Assembly (NCBI GenBank): GCA_963692465.1
Contig: OY829943.1
Coordinates: forward strand, 868,001 to 932,000
Source: JAUZOB01 sp963692465
Lineage (GTDB): Bacteria > Bacteroidota > Bacteroidia > Bacteroidales > Prolixibacteraceae
Direction: 5' to 3'
DNA length: 64,000 nucleotides
A program made the position numbers and the translations under genes. The stretch's first letter is position 1. Each line of letters begins with the position of its first letter. The notes below the pieces were generated by a model. It was not told the DNA's origin, did no database searches, and saw nothing but the letters and a program-made list of their open reading frames with translations. Below are positions 41,853 to 51,582 of this stretch, one piece after another.

Positions 41853-44800
41853 TTAAAACTTGATTTCTAATCCCACATTAACTATTTTTTGAGCAGGATA
41901 AATCATGCCATTGCTACTCTGTGCTTCTGGATCCCACCATTTAAAAGGAGCAATGGTAAGCAGATTCATGCCATTAAGGTAAATTCTCGCACTTTTAACC
42001 TGAGCTTTCCTGACAAGACTCATCGGTAAAGAATAACCCAACTCCACTTGTTTCAAGCGAAGATACCGTCCGTTTCTTAGCCAGTACGTCGAATTCGCAT
42101 AATTATTGGTTTGCGCTCCAACACCCAATCGAGGGATTGCAGCATAGATATTCTGAGTCTCTTCTGTCCAATGATTACTCGGAATAAAAGAAAATATATT
42201 TCCTGAACTTATCTCAGAAAAAGTCTGCGGTTTAGCAAAGAACGAAACCTTATCGGTTCCCTGAAACAAAAAGGAGAAATCGATGTTTTTAAAGACAGTA
42301 CCGGCTCCAAGTCCGTAAGTAATTTCCGGAATAGGAGTATACCCCATGTAAATCTGGTCAAAACTGTCAATTTTTCCATCTCCGTTAATATCCTTATACT
42401 TAACATCTCCAGGTTTTACCTGTCCCAATGCCGATTGATCCGAGCTATTTTTAATTTCTGCTGCATCGACAAATAAACCATCTGCGACATAGCCAAACAT
42501 CCGGTTTAGACGTTGACCAAGTGCTGATTGATAAGCATATCTGGGAGTTTCAGCTCCATTAGCCAATACTCTGTTTTTAGCAAAAGTAAAAGTCCCCTTA
42601 AAATTAATCGAAAAATCACGGCTAAAAGTTTTGGTGTATTCCAAGTAACCATCGATTCCCTGATTGCTCATTTCGCCAACATTCGCTCCAGGTTGAGCTG
42701 ATCCAAAACCATACATATCAGGCACTTTAGTTAATTGCGTCCAGATATTAGTCCTTTTTTCATAAAAAAGGTCAGCCTGAAGACTCAAACAACTTAGAAA
42801 ATCCAGCTCCATTCCAAGATCCGATTTTGCAGCTGTTTCCCATGTTGCATCCGGATTTCCGTAATAAGTAATATTAATACCTGAGCCAGCTCCATAGCCA
42901 AAACCATTATTCGTTCCGAAGCCGACATTCGTACTTGTAGCTTCAACCCTTGTGAGATAAGCGAACCGATTAACACCACCAACCGATCCAATTTGATCAT
43001 TCCCCACTTTTCCATAAGAGCCACGAAATTTCAACAATTGAACGGCTGGCTTCATAAAGGCCATAAACTTCTCATTAGAAGCCGTCCATCCTATCGCATA
43101 AGAAGGAAAGAAGCCATATCGTTTCCCTTTGGCAAAATTTTCAGAGCCATTGTATCCAAAGTTAAATTCTCCGAAATACCGATCAGCATAAGAATAAGTT
43201 GCCCGTCCGGTCAATCCCTGATAACGTTTGGGAACTGCGTCATAAATACCGCTGGTACTAGGAAAAACCTGATCGCTTTGGTCATAAAGCAAAAGTCCGC
43301 CAACATTATGCTTTCCAAACATACGATTGTAAATCAAAGAAGCCTCAATATAATCGGTTCTGGCAGTACTCGGAGTGGTTATTGCCCGGGTTAAATAATC
43401 ATGGTATCCGCTATTAGAGGGATCCTGATCTACATAATTATATTCTCCTTTTGCATTTTTTAAAACCGGATTGCCGTTCGCATCAAACCCATATGGCGAA
43501 ATTAAATAAGGACGAGGAGACATGCTTCGTTGCACACTCGCATCGGTGTAAGTATCAAATGCAAACATTCCCTTAATCTGCAAGCCTTTTGTAATAAAAG
43601 AAAGCTCTTGATTCAACGTTATGTTCGACTGTAGATTTGTATTATAGTTCGTAGTAAATCCTGAAAGAGCTAATAATCGGAAAGGATTTTCCGGTTCCAT
43701 TCCTGACGGATGGCCCGGAATTTTAGTTTTATCAGGATACTGCAAAGGGTAATAAGTTGGTGGAGTTTGTAGCATATTGGAAAATATAGTTGAAGAACTG
43801 GCTCCCGGATAATCAGCATCCTGGAGAATTGCAGCCAACTGAACAGACAGAAGGGTCGTATTGGTCACGTTCATGTCGATGTTCGTACGGAAATTATATC
43901 TTTTCAGATTAATATCATTATCATAACTTTTCAACTTAAAGTTACGATACATGCCGTTTTGATTTAAAAAAGCCCCCGAAACGAAATAACGCATTCTTTC
44001 GCTCCCCCCGGAAACATTCAAAGTTGTTCGCTGAACCGAGGCTAAAGGTTTTATCAAAGCATGCATCCAGTTAACACTTGGATAATAATATGGATCCGTT
44101 CCCTTACGGGTGTTATCAATCTGACTCTGGGAATTCAAAGGAAGAGAACCTTGGTTTTCCAAAGCCTCGTTCTGCATTTCCATAAAGGTTGCCCCATCCA
44201 CAAAGCTTGGAAGATCCAATGGTTTTGTATAGCCATTCTCTATTTTTAGATTAATTTGAGGCTTTCCGATTATTCCCCGTTTGGTTGTAATCAGCACCAC
44301 CCCATTTGCACCACGAACTCCATATACAGCAGTTGCAGTCGCATCCTTTAAGATGGTAAAATCAGCGATTTCCTCAGTGTCAATATCATCAATGTTTCGT
44401 TCTACTCCATCAACTAATATCAGAGGAGAGCTATTACCGGCAAATGTGTTGACTCCACGAATCCAGAAGTTTGCTCCGTCATATCCCGGCTCTCCCGATG
44501 ACTGAACAGCTACAACTCCGGCCAGTTGTCCTGCTAAAGAGGTACTAATCGTTCTGGTAGGTTGTTTTAACTTCTGCGTTTCTAATTTATCCAGAGAACC
44601 AATCACACTCCCCTTTTTTTGAGTTCCGTACCCTACTACCACAACCTCATCAAGTCCCTGTGCGTCGGGTTCCATCGTAACATTAACTTCCTTTTTCCCA
44701 TTTAGTTTTATTTCCTGGGTTTTCATTCCGACAAATGAAAACACCAACGTTTGTTGACCCTCCGGAACATCAATAGCATAAGTTCCATCAATATCAGTGA

Positions 44801-45296
44801 CAGCCCCAACAACAGTTCCTTTAACCAGAATAGAGATTCCCGCAATCGGCTCTCCTTTTTCGGAGATAACAGATCCTGAAACAATGTTCTTTTTCTTTTT
44901 AGTAATCGTTTTTTGTTCCAAAGCCTGACTTCGGGTCGTCGGTTTCGTATTAATTACAATGTATTTATTAATAATCTTGTAATCCAGATTAGTCTTTTCC
45001 AATACATGGCTAAGAATTGCATCAAGAGTCTCATTCTTTACATTAAGATTTACTCTGGTGCGCTGATTTAGTTCATTCTCTTTATAATAGAAAAAATAGC
45101 CTGATTTCTTTTCTATTACTTTAAACGCATCGGAAAGATTGAGGTTTTGAATACTCAAACTAATCCTTGCTTTCTGAGAAAATCCGTTAGAAGCATTAGC
45201 CGTAAGAAAGCAAGTAAACAACAGGGTTACGGTCAGCCAAAGCCAATACGCCCCCTTGGATCCTTTAAAAAGAATCCACCTTTTTCGTTTTTTCAT
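41853..45296 (-). CDS. SusC/RagA family TonB-dependent transporter with N-terminal STN domain
   Basis: 1147 residues. Domains in order: signal (about 1-40), STN domain (about 46-116, AFKVIEKKSGYFFYYKENEL), carboxypeptidase-regulatory-like beta domain (about 138-208, GSVISEKGEPIAGISILVKGT), TonB box region LDEVVVVGYGTQKK (about 215-228), plug (about 230-345, with the NG linker GVRGANGVVLITTKRG), and a 22-strand barrel to the C-terminus. The STN domain is the part that talks to a FecR anti-sigma factor, and such a gene lies just upstream, so this transporter both imports the oligosaccharide and signals its presence. First gene of the transport transcript. Confidence 0.96.
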   Translation of the reverse strand: MKKRKRWILFKGSKGAYWLWLTVTLLFTCFLTANASNGFSQKARISLSIQNLNLSDAFKVIEKKSGYFFYYKENELNQRTRVNLNVKNETLDAILSHVLEKTNLDYKIINKYIVINTKPTTRSQALEQKTITKKKKNIVSGSVISEKGEPIAGISILVKGTVVGAVTDIDGTYAIDVPEGQQTLVFSFVGMKTQEIKLNGKKEVNVTMEPDAQGLDEVVVVGYGTQKKGSVIGSLDKLETQKLKQPTRTISTSLAGQLAGVVAVQSSGEPGYDGANFWIRGVNTFAGNSSPLILVDGVERNIDDIDTEEIADFTILKDATATAVYGVRGANGVVLITTKRGIIGKPQINLKIENGYTKPLDLPSFVDGATFMEMQNEALENQGSLPLNSQSQIDNTRKGTDPYYYPSVNWMHALIKPLASVQRTTLNVSGGSERMRYFVSGAFLNQNGMYRNFKLKSYDNDINLKRYNFRTNIDMNVTNTTLLSVQLAAILQDADYPGASSSTIFSNMLQTPPTYYPLQYPDKTKIPGHPSGMEPENPFRLLALSGFTTNYNTNLQSNITLNQELSFITKGLQIKGMFAFDTYTDASVQRSMSPRPYLISPYGFDANGNPVLKNAKGEYNYVDQDPSNSGYHDYLTRAITTPSTARTDYIEASLIYNRMFGKHNVGGLLLYDQSDQVFPSTSGIYDAVPKRYQGLTGRATYSYADRYFGEFNFGYNGSENFAKGKRYGFFPSYAIGWTASNEKFMAFMKPAVQLLKFRGSYGKVGNDQIGSVGGVNRFAYLTRVEATSTNVGFGTNNGFGYGAGSGINITYYGNPDATWETAAKSDLGMELDFLSCLSLQADLFYEKRTNIWTQLTKVPDMYGFGSAQPGANVGEMSNQGIDGYLEYTKTFSRDFSINFKGTFTFAKNRVLANGAETPRYAYQSALGQRLNRMFGYVADGLFVDAAEIKNSSDQSALGQVKPGDVKYKDINGDGKIDSFDQIYMGYTPIPEITYGLGAGTVFKNIDFSFLFQGTDKVSFFAKPQTFSEISSGNIFSFIPSNHWTEETQNIYAAIPRLGVGAQTNNYANSTYWLRNGRYLRLKQVELGYSLPMSLVRKAQVKSARIYLNGMNLLTIAPFKWWDPEAQSSNGMIYPAQKIVNVGLEIKF

Positions 45297-45316
45297 AGTT
45301 AAGTTAATTTTAGGTC

Positions 45317-45348
45317 ATTCTCAGTAAGCCACACAAGGCAATGAGAAT
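45317..45348 (-). promoter_or_regulatory. Stem-loop in the susC leader
   Basis: ATTCTCA (45317-45323) and TGAGAAT (45342-45348) are inverted, with an inner GCC/GGC pair (45328-45330, 45337-45339). The structure lies about 20 bases upstream of the susC ATG at 45296, in the 82-base gap after fecR. It may influence translation of susC. A TAnnTTTG box was not found here, as expected if the ECF sigma factor drives this gene. Confidence 0.35.
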
Positions 45349-45378
45349 CAAATGTTTAGGATCATCATAATTTCATAA

Positions 45379-46377
45379 TTACTGAAAATTGTTAGGTGTT
45401 TTATAAATTATTATTTCCTTGTGACTATTCGCGTTTATAGTCTTATATCGAATTCGCTTATCCAATAATTCCATGCTTCGTAAGGCATCCTCAACGGGAC
45501 TATCCCTTAAGGCCGTACAAGAAATTTCAAGATTTTTAATTGCCGGATCATTAACCTTTATTATTGCATTATAATAATAGCTTAGGCGTTGGGCTATTTC
45601 GTCGATCGGCACATTACGGAAGACCAACTTCCCCTGCATCCAAAGGGAACTTTTCGTCGCATCAACTTCTTGCACGGTTAGTATTTTTGAAGTCTTATCG
45701 TAGCTAGCCATCTGCCCAGGATGCAACTGGAATTGTGACACTTCATGCCGATTACAAATCTCAACTTTCCCTTCCTGCAAAGTAGTTTGCAAATAGTGGC
45801 TGCAAGGGTATGCTTCTATATTAAACTTAGTCCCGGTTACTTTAATTTTGAGATCTTTAACCCCAACCACAAAAGGATGTTGCTTATCGGTTTTTACAGA
45901 AAAGAAGGCTTCTCCGGTCAAAGATAGATGACGGTTCTTCTTCCCGAAAGATTTCGGACAATAAAGAGTCGATCCTGAATTCAGCCATACCTGAGTTCCA
46001 TCACTCAGCTTTACATTCATAACTTTACCATAAGGACAATAGAATTGGTCCACTTTCTGAATTCCGCCTTTTTCGACAGCTTGTTTTACAATCCATCCTA
46101 TTCCACAAATAAGAATTAAAAATGCCGCATATCTTAGCAATCGGGGTATAAGAATCCGCAGTTCTGATTTTCCAAACAACCGATCGGACAATAACCGGTA
46201 TTCACTATCCAGATTTATTTTCCACGTCGTATGATCTACAACTGGCTGAATATTTTTCAGATGAATCAAATATTGCTTATTTCTTTCGTCCTTGTCAATC
46301 CAATTGCGGACCATCTCTAGCTTATCCAGATCGGTAAGTTCTCCCTTTACGTATTGCAGAAGTAATATCTTTTTCAT
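45379..46377 (-). CDS. FecR family anti-sigma factor
   Basis: 332 residues. A cytoplasmic N-terminal part (1-80) binds the sigma factor. A single membrane helix (about 81-97, LLRYAAFLILICGIGWIV) is followed by the periplasmic FecR domain (about 110-205: PYGKVMNVKLSDGTQVWLNSGS, VTGTKFNIEAY) and a C-terminal DUF4974 domain (about 255-325: GKLVFRNVPIDEIAQRLSYYY) that contacts the STN domain of SusC. It holds the ECF sigma factor inactive until SusC signals substrate. The sigma gene is 243 bases upstream, farther than usual. Confidence 0.94.
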   Translation of the reverse strand: MKKILLLQYVKGELTDLDKLEMVRNWIDKDERNKQYLIHLKNIQPVVDHTTWKINLDSEYRLLSDRLFGKSELRILIPRLLRYAAFLILICGIGWIVKQAVEKGGIQKVDQFYCPYGKVMNVKLSDGTQVWLNSGSTLYCPKSFGKKNRHLSLTGEAFFSVKTDKQHPFVVGVKDLKIKVTGTKFNIEAYPCSHYLQTTLQEGKVEICNRHEVSQFQLHPGQMASYDKTSKILTVQEVDATKSSLWMQGKLVFRNVPIDEIAQRLSYYYNAIIKVNDPAIKNLEISCTALRDSPVEDALRSMELLDKRIRYKTINANSHKEIIIYKTPNNFQ

Positions 46378-46620
46378 TTGCTTTTTTCCTGTACATTTTA
46401 AATACGACCAAAGTGAGGTTTCCCCTTAGTCCAATTTTCTGTTTTTTTAGATTTTTGAGGAAAAGACTCTCTATTCAGTCTAATTTAAGATCATGAATAT
46501 TATAAGATTGGAGAGAATAATTATAAAGTCCTAGTAGAAAAAAAGCAATAACCGTACGTTTTACAAAACCCACAGCCATTTCAGTTCAGAACAAAAAATT
46601 TTATAATTACAAAAGGAATT

Positions 46621-47256
46621 TTATTGAAAGTATTTAATACAGTTTTCAATGAAAAGAAAAGCAATAGCCCATTCGCTCAAATAATCCTTCAGGGCAACTC
46701 TTAATGATCGTAAAGCTCTTGAGATATGAGCTTCAACAGTTTTCACGGAAATTCCCAACTTATCGGCAATTTCTTTGTTTGATAAACCCTCTTTGCGACT
46801 CAGATTAAACACCGTCCGGCATTGAGCAGGAAGCTCATCAACTGTATTTACAACAATTTTTTTGACTTCTTTATAATCAAAGTCGCTGAGATTCATCTTC
46901 TGCAAAGCCTCATAATTAAACTTCAAATCCCGATAATTAACCAAGACTGATTTTTCATACTTCACCCGGACTTTTTCACTTTTTAGATAATCCAGGCATT
47001 TATTCCTGGTAATAGCAAGAAGAAAATATTTCAGTTTTACATCTTCATCAATCGTTTCCCGTTTTTCCCAAAGTACGATATAAGTATCCTGAACAATATT
47101 CCGGGCAACCTCCCCGTCGACTACATAATGTTTCGCATAAAAGAATAAATCTTCAAAATAATCTTTGAAGATTTCCTCAAAAACCTTTTTGGACCCTTCT
47201 TTTAATTTTGCCATATTAGACTGGGTACAAGAAACTTCTTCTTCCGAATTGTCCAT
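46621..47256 (-). CDS. ECF (sigma-70 family) RNA polymerase sigma factor
   Basis: 211 residues. Region 2 (about 25-95) contains DLFFYAKHYVVDGEVARNIVQDTYIVLWEKRE and binds core and the -10 element. Region 4 (about 135-190) carries the HTH GLSNKEIADKLGISVKTVEAHISRALRSL. The type is the Bacteroidota PUL-associated ECF group with a FecR partner. It should activate the susC transcript when released. It has its own TAnnTTTG promoter candidate at 47276. A short tail after region 4 ends ENCIKYFQ. Confidence 0.95.
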   Translation of the reverse strand: MDNSEEEVSCTQSNMAKLKEGSKKVFEEIFKDYFEDLFFYAKHYVVDGEVARNIVQDTYIVLWEKRETIDEDVKLKYFLLAITRNKCLDYLKSEKVRVKYEKSVLVNYRDLKFNYEALQKMNLSDFDYKEVKKIVVNTVDELPAQCRTVFNLSRKEGLSNKEIADKLGISVKTVEAHISRALRSLRVALKDYLSEWAIAFLFIENCIKYFQ

Positions 47257-47275
47257 TGCGAAACATTATTTCTTA

Positions 47276-47283
47276 CAAATATA
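47276..47283 (-). promoter_or_regulatory. -7 box TATATTTG for the ECF sigma gene
   Basis: TATATTTG on the minus strand fits TAnnTTTG and is 20 bases from the ATG at 47256. No clear TTTG is present at -33. This would give constitutive, housekeeping-type expression of the sigma gene. Confidence 0.45.
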
Positions 47284-47487
47284 AAATATATATCCGTTTA
47301 ATCTTTAAGTAATTCATACGAAATGAAAATCATCCACACGTCAAACAAACCACCTCATCAGCCAGAAAAAGTGATTAGGCAAAGTTCCAATCGACCAGCC
47401 TAAGAAGAATAAATTTATTCAATGGTTAAACGTATCTGATCACAAATTGTGTAAAAGGAAAATTAAGATTTTCGATTAAGACAAAAT

Positions 47488-47543
47488 AAAAAGCTCTGTA
47501 TGCACCATCTCTTTTGCAAAAAGATTTGACAACGCTACAGAGC
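47488..47543 (-). terminator. Probable terminator of the GH2-GH38 transcript
   Basis: On the minus strand GCTCTGTA and TACAGAGC (plus-strand arms 47493-47500 and 47536-47543) enclose an inner short hairpin (TTTTTGCAAAAAG-like), and the outer stem is followed by TTTTTATTTTG. It lies 21 bases past the stop of the gene ending at 47564 and separates it from the sigma gene. The rest of 47257-47563 holds nothing recognisable apart from the sigma promoter. Confidence 0.6.
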
Positions 47544-47563
47544 CTCAAGAACGAAAAATCCTA

Positions 47564-49990
47564 TTACTTATCTATTTTTACCCATTTGAGTCCTTTCCCC
47601 GGAAAATAATTAATCCATTGTCTACCCGACAGAATCTCTACCTTACAACCTTTGGACAGATTCAAATGAACTAGTTCAATAACCGTTTCAGCAGGAATTA
47701 TTTTAATTTTACCTCCTTCAATCGTAGCGAAACAGTTCCATGCGCTTAATTTTCCTCTTTTGTCAAAAATTACATACGCTTTATTCAAAGCACATTCTTC
47801 CAATGCCTTAAAAATTTCATAAACAGTATTATCTCCGGCACCTCCCTGATCTCCGAAATTTACTATTCTGTTCTCATTCAATGGACGAAACCATCCAGAA
47901 ATCATCGGAAGATATTGTTCTCCCACAATTTTCTCTACCTTCTTTCCTTTAACAGATCCTAAGAATTCAGGAACAAACACCTGGGCCCGGATAAACGGAT
48001 CGTCAATAAATCCCCATCGCAATTCTCCACTTTTATCCATTATCTGTAAACATGTACCCAGTGTATTCATAAAATCACTCAGATAAACCTCTTTACCTGT
48101 CAGTAAATAAAGATAATAATCCGCATAAACTTTCCATGCGGTCCACCCGTGGGGAGAACACATCACCTGATTCGGAGAAAAATACACATCCAAGGCTTCC
48201 CAAAAACGCAAAGTCGCTCCGTTCATTCTCGCATCCGGTACAAGTTTCTGCTCTAGGCAAGTATGTTTACCCATCATATAAATTGCTTCCCTAGTATATT
48301 CTTCCCTTTTTTTTGCATTCTGCTGAAGGAGTCCTTCCATTGCCAGCTGCAAAGCAGAACAGGTAATCATTCCATCTTCAAAAGTAAGGTCTCCTTCTGT
48401 TTCTATACGATCTCTTCTCTTCAGCAAATCATGAATAGCATAGTCTGCCGATTGCCGATGTCTTTTATAACGAGAATGCCATACAGTATCATTTTCTGCG
48501 AGTATTTTTTCAGCCTCAGCCAACTCCAACATTGACTTTGCCGGATAGATTACAGCTGTATAATGAGCCCTTCCTGAGCGATAAGAGCCATCTTCTTTCT
48601 GAACAGCAGATGAAGCAATATAATCACCAAACTTTGATGCCGTTACAAGATAAGAAGTGTCTCCTGTCGCTCTCCACAAAGCAGTATATTGTCCAATAAG
48701 TGTCGTTATATTCTGAACTCGCTGGGGAGAAACAGTTGGTAGAGGTATTCCTTTCGCTGTATTAAAAGCCAGTTTCACCTGACGATTAAAAAAATCCTCC
48801 AGAAAATAGTCTTCAAATGAATTTGGAAAATATCTTCTTGCCAGAAAAGCAGCATAAAAGCCATAAGAAGATTCCGCTGACCCGGAGACAATTGGTCTTT
48901 TCGCATAAACATTGTCACGTGCTTTTTTCATATACCACGAAAATAAAGGCCGTCGATACAACAATGCCTCCGATAATCTGCCGGAAGAAAGATCCTTCAC
49001 CCTAATCTGGTAAAGACCGATGTTTCTCAACAATTTTTCAGGAATATCCACTCTGAAAAGATGAGACTTTGTTACCCGAGGAAGTAATATCTTTACCTTA
49101 CCTAACGGATTAGTCATTTGCATCCCAATTTCATGAACGCTGTGAATGATTAAACAAGCATGTTCTCCTTCTCCGACCGTATAGCGATCGGCTTCTATCA
49201 TGGGGGCACCAAGCCATTCACTTAGAACTTTCTTTACTTTACTCAAGGTAGCAACCTCTCCCATATGAATATTCCATTCTTTTGATTCACATGAATTTAA
49301 AAAGTCCAAATTCTGAGGGTGTCTCAAGGGCAATGGCCCTTCATGCAAAAGATCAAGACTGGCTGTAAAGATCTGATGCCCCCAATTCCATTCAAATGAA
49401 CCTTCATGAATATAGTCTATAGTATAAGATGCAACTGGTTCTGTAACTCCAATAACAAAAATGCGTTTTAGAGGCGACATAAAATATCCCCAGCAATGGG
49501 TCTTTTCACAACGCAGCAAAGTAGGGAAAAAACGATTATTCCATTCAGGATACGACCTCATTTCCGAGTTAACTCCCAAAATCAAACGACTTTTTTGGAA
49601 AAACACCTTTTGCCCCGAATTATTCTTCATTGTTGCCCGTACAACCAAATGCTTCTTTTCAATCAAATACTGGATTCGATAAGTAACCGAGTCCTTGCTT
49701 CCTTCATATAACAGTTTTCCTGCATCTTTCAAAAACAATTTGACATTCTGCCACGAAGGACCAGCAAATCGATCCTTCCGAAAATCAATTCTGTTCCATT
49801 TTCCACCGGAATAAGTCTGATAAAATGCAATACATCCCGTTCTGCGGTTAATAGCAGCGTTCCATCCCATCTGACAGTTCCCCATGGTAATCATCTTCTC
49901 CTGCGCAAATGAACTGAACGAATAGTTTCCCAGTATCAATAGCAGCAAAATTCTAATAAATAATATATTTTCCCCCCGTTTCAACTTCAT
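47564..49990 (-). CDS. Exported putative (alpha/alpha)-barrel carbohydrate-active enzyme, family unassigned
   Basis: 808 residues, Sec signal ILLLLILGNYSFSSFAQ. The N-terminal ~330 residues are rich in beta strands (MGNCQMGWNAAINRRTG, WNWGHQIFTASLD). The C-terminal part (about 345-750) is a series of helical hairpins with repeated aromatic/acidic motifs (SSYGFYAAFLARRYFP, QYTALWRATGDTSYL, LTFEDGMITCSALQLAM, SPHGWTAWKVYADYYLYLLTG). That layout is shared by glycosidases and lyases with an (alpha/alpha)6 barrel, but no family signature was recognised. Its start overlaps the stop of the GH63-like gene by 4 bases, so the two are translationally coupled and likely act one after the other. Confidence 0.55.
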   Translation of the reverse strand: MKLKRGENILFIRILLLLILGNYSFSSFAQEKMITMGNCQMGWNAAINRRTGCIAFYQTYSGGKWNRIDFRKDRFAGPSWQNVKLFLKDAGKLLYEGSKDSVTYRIQYLIEKKHLVVRATMKNNSGQKVFFQKSRLILGVNSEMRSYPEWNNRFFPTLLRCEKTHCWGYFMSPLKRIFVIGVTEPVASYTIDYIHEGSFEWNWGHQIFTASLDLLHEGPLPLRHPQNLDFLNSCESKEWNIHMGEVATLSKVKKVLSEWLGAPMIEADRYTVGEGEHACLIIHSVHEIGMQMTNPLGKVKILLPRVTKSHLFRVDIPEKLLRNIGLYQIRVKDLSSGRLSEALLYRRPLFSWYMKKARDNVYAKRPIVSGSAESSYGFYAAFLARRYFPNSFEDYFLEDFFNRQVKLAFNTAKGIPLPTVSPQRVQNITTLIGQYTALWRATGDTSYLVTASKFGDYIASSAVQKEDGSYRSGRAHYTAVIYPAKSMLELAEAEKILAENDTVWHSRYKRHRQSADYAIHDLLKRRDRIETEGDLTFEDGMITCSALQLAMEGLLQQNAKKREEYTREAIYMMGKHTCLEQKLVPDARMNGATLRFWEALDVYFSPNQVMCSPHGWTAWKVYADYYLYLLTGKEVYLSDFMNTLGTCLQIMDKSGELRWGFIDDPFIRAQVFVPEFLGSVKGKKVEKIVGEQYLPMISGWFRPLNENRIVNFGDQGGAGDNTVYEIFKALEECALNKAYVIFDKRGKLSAWNCFATIEGGKIKIIPAETVIELVHLNLSKGCKVEILSGRQWINYFPGKGLKWVKIDK

Positions 49991-51540
49991 AATCTAATAA
50001 GTTGCCAGCCGGGATTAATCCGATAATGCATGGCATTTACGACAAGTGTATATTTTTCATTACTTTGAATCTCAATTCTATGATTCGAATAAATAATGCT
50101 TGTGACAATATTTCCAAATCGAAGATTTTTTATTCCGTGCCGGTCTTTCCTGTTAATCGACCACATCACGGTCCTCCTGCCTGCATCAATATCATAAAAT
50201 CCTAAAACATTTTCAATCAACAATGAAATAGGTCCCAATGCGGACCAACCACAAAAATCTTTTCTGACATCTTTTCCATCAATCGTTTTTCCAGGTCTGG
50301 GTTCATTCGGATCATAACATTCCCAAATAGTATGTGGCAAATAATTTTTATAAGTTTTTTGCATGTGCTTAATGATACAAAAAGCAGAATCGTACGCTAA
50401 TTGAAAATATCCATATTTTTCTAACGCCTTTATTCCCATATAAGCTGTTGGCAACCACATCGCTCCTCTCCAATAATGGCCATCCGAGCAAAAATTTATA
50501 TCGTTTCGCGCAAGAGAAATCCAAGGCACTGGTCCTCCCAATTCTTCATTATTTTTAATGTGTGCAACAAGTTTTCGAGCTTGTTGTTTATTACACATCT
50601 CTGCAAGCATAGGCCAGAACGAAGCAGGAGTCATCACTCTCAAAGGGGATAATGTTTTTTCGTCAATATCATAATAGATCCCGTCTCTTTCATCCCAATA
50701 ATATCGATTAACAATACATTTAATTTTCTGATATTGACTTCTCCAAATTAAAAATTTATTCTGATCACCCATTTCTCCGAATAATTTAGAAATACACAAC
50801 GCGCTCAATCCCTGTTGGGCAATTGCATCTACCCAAAGCATATTTGGATTATTAGGCCGTTCCATAACAGCCTTCCTTCCGATTCTTCCCCGCGGAGTAT
50901 TATCCATCCCACTTCGACCTCCTTCCCATTTATATCCCAACGGCCTTTTCTCCAGACAAGTTGGAGCACTATGTGATATAACGGTATTTGGTTTTACTTT
51001 ATCAAACCATTCAAAGTGTTTCTGCAGATATTGTTTACCATAAAGCAAATCTATCAAATGCTTTTTATCTCCAGTTAATTTATAATACTCATATTCCGTC
51101 CATGCAAAAAGAGGAGGATTATCTGGAATCTCAATCCTGACCGACATTTCTTTTCCGTCATGAATCGGAGCATAAAAATTATTCAGACTCTGAATACCAG
51201 GAAAGATATCAGGTGCATATTTGCAGAAATGAAGCATGAAACAAGTGTCCCAAATCCAGATAGTAGAATCATCAAATGCTTCGTCCATATAAGGGGATTG
51301 CGGCAGACCTTGTTGGTATTTTATATGTTCATATGCCAATTTCCATGCCTTGTAATAAAATTCAATTAAATCTTTATCATCATCAAGTATCGGTTCTGGA
51401 ACTTTTTTTAAATCAAGTTCATTAGCTTTTGGTGTTATTATTTCAGAAAAGCATAAAGTAGAAGAAAAAAGCATCATCAAACTTCCTGTAATAAAAGAAA
51501 TTTTTAAAAATTGTCGTCTATCAAATGATTGTTGCTCCAT
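49987..51540 (-). CDS. GH63/trehalase-like glycosidase with Tat-type signal
   Basis: 517 residues. The N-terminus FDRRQFLKISFITGSLMMLF is a twin-arginine signal, implying export of a folded protein. The (alpha/alpha)6 barrel has the GH63/GH37 marks: IWIWDTCFMLHF, GGRSGMDNTPRG (Asp213, the expected acid), WRGAMWLPTAYMG and HTIWECYDPN (Glu407, the expected base). Relatives cleave alpha-glucosides or mannosylglycerate-type linkages; here a terminal alpha-linked sugar of the PUL glycan is likely. It follows GH38 by 42 bases and overlaps the next gene by 4 bases. Confidence 0.8.
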   Translation of the reverse strand: MEQQSFDRRQFLKISFITGSLMMLFSSTLCFSEIITPKANELDLKKVPEPILDDDKDLIEFYYKAWKLAYEHIKYQQGLPQSPYMDEAFDDSTIWIWDTCFMLHFCKYAPDIFPGIQSLNNFYAPIHDGKEMSVRIEIPDNPPLFAWTEYEYYKLTGDKKHLIDLLYGKQYLQKHFEWFDKVKPNTVISHSAPTCLEKRPLGYKWEGGRSGMDNTPRGRIGRKAVMERPNNPNMLWVDAIAQQGLSALCISKLFGEMGDQNKFLIWRSQYQKIKCIVNRYYWDERDGIYYDIDEKTLSPLRVMTPASFWPMLAEMCNKQQARKLVAHIKNNEELGGPVPWISLARNDINFCSDGHYWRGAMWLPTAYMGIKALEKYGYFQLAYDSAFCIIKHMQKTYKNYLPHTIWECYDPNEPRPGKTIDGKDVRKDFCGWSALGPISLLIENVLGFYDIDAGRRTVMWSINRKDRHGIKNLRFGNIVTSIIYSNHRIEIQSNEKYTLVVNAMHYRINPGWQLIRL

Positions 51541-51582
51541 TGATAATTTCAGGTTAATTGGAGAATGTGCTTTTTATTTAGT

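Noticed and set aside
42993..43394. 133-codon plus-strand frame
   Set aside because: Antisense shadow of the SusC barrel region; no motif.
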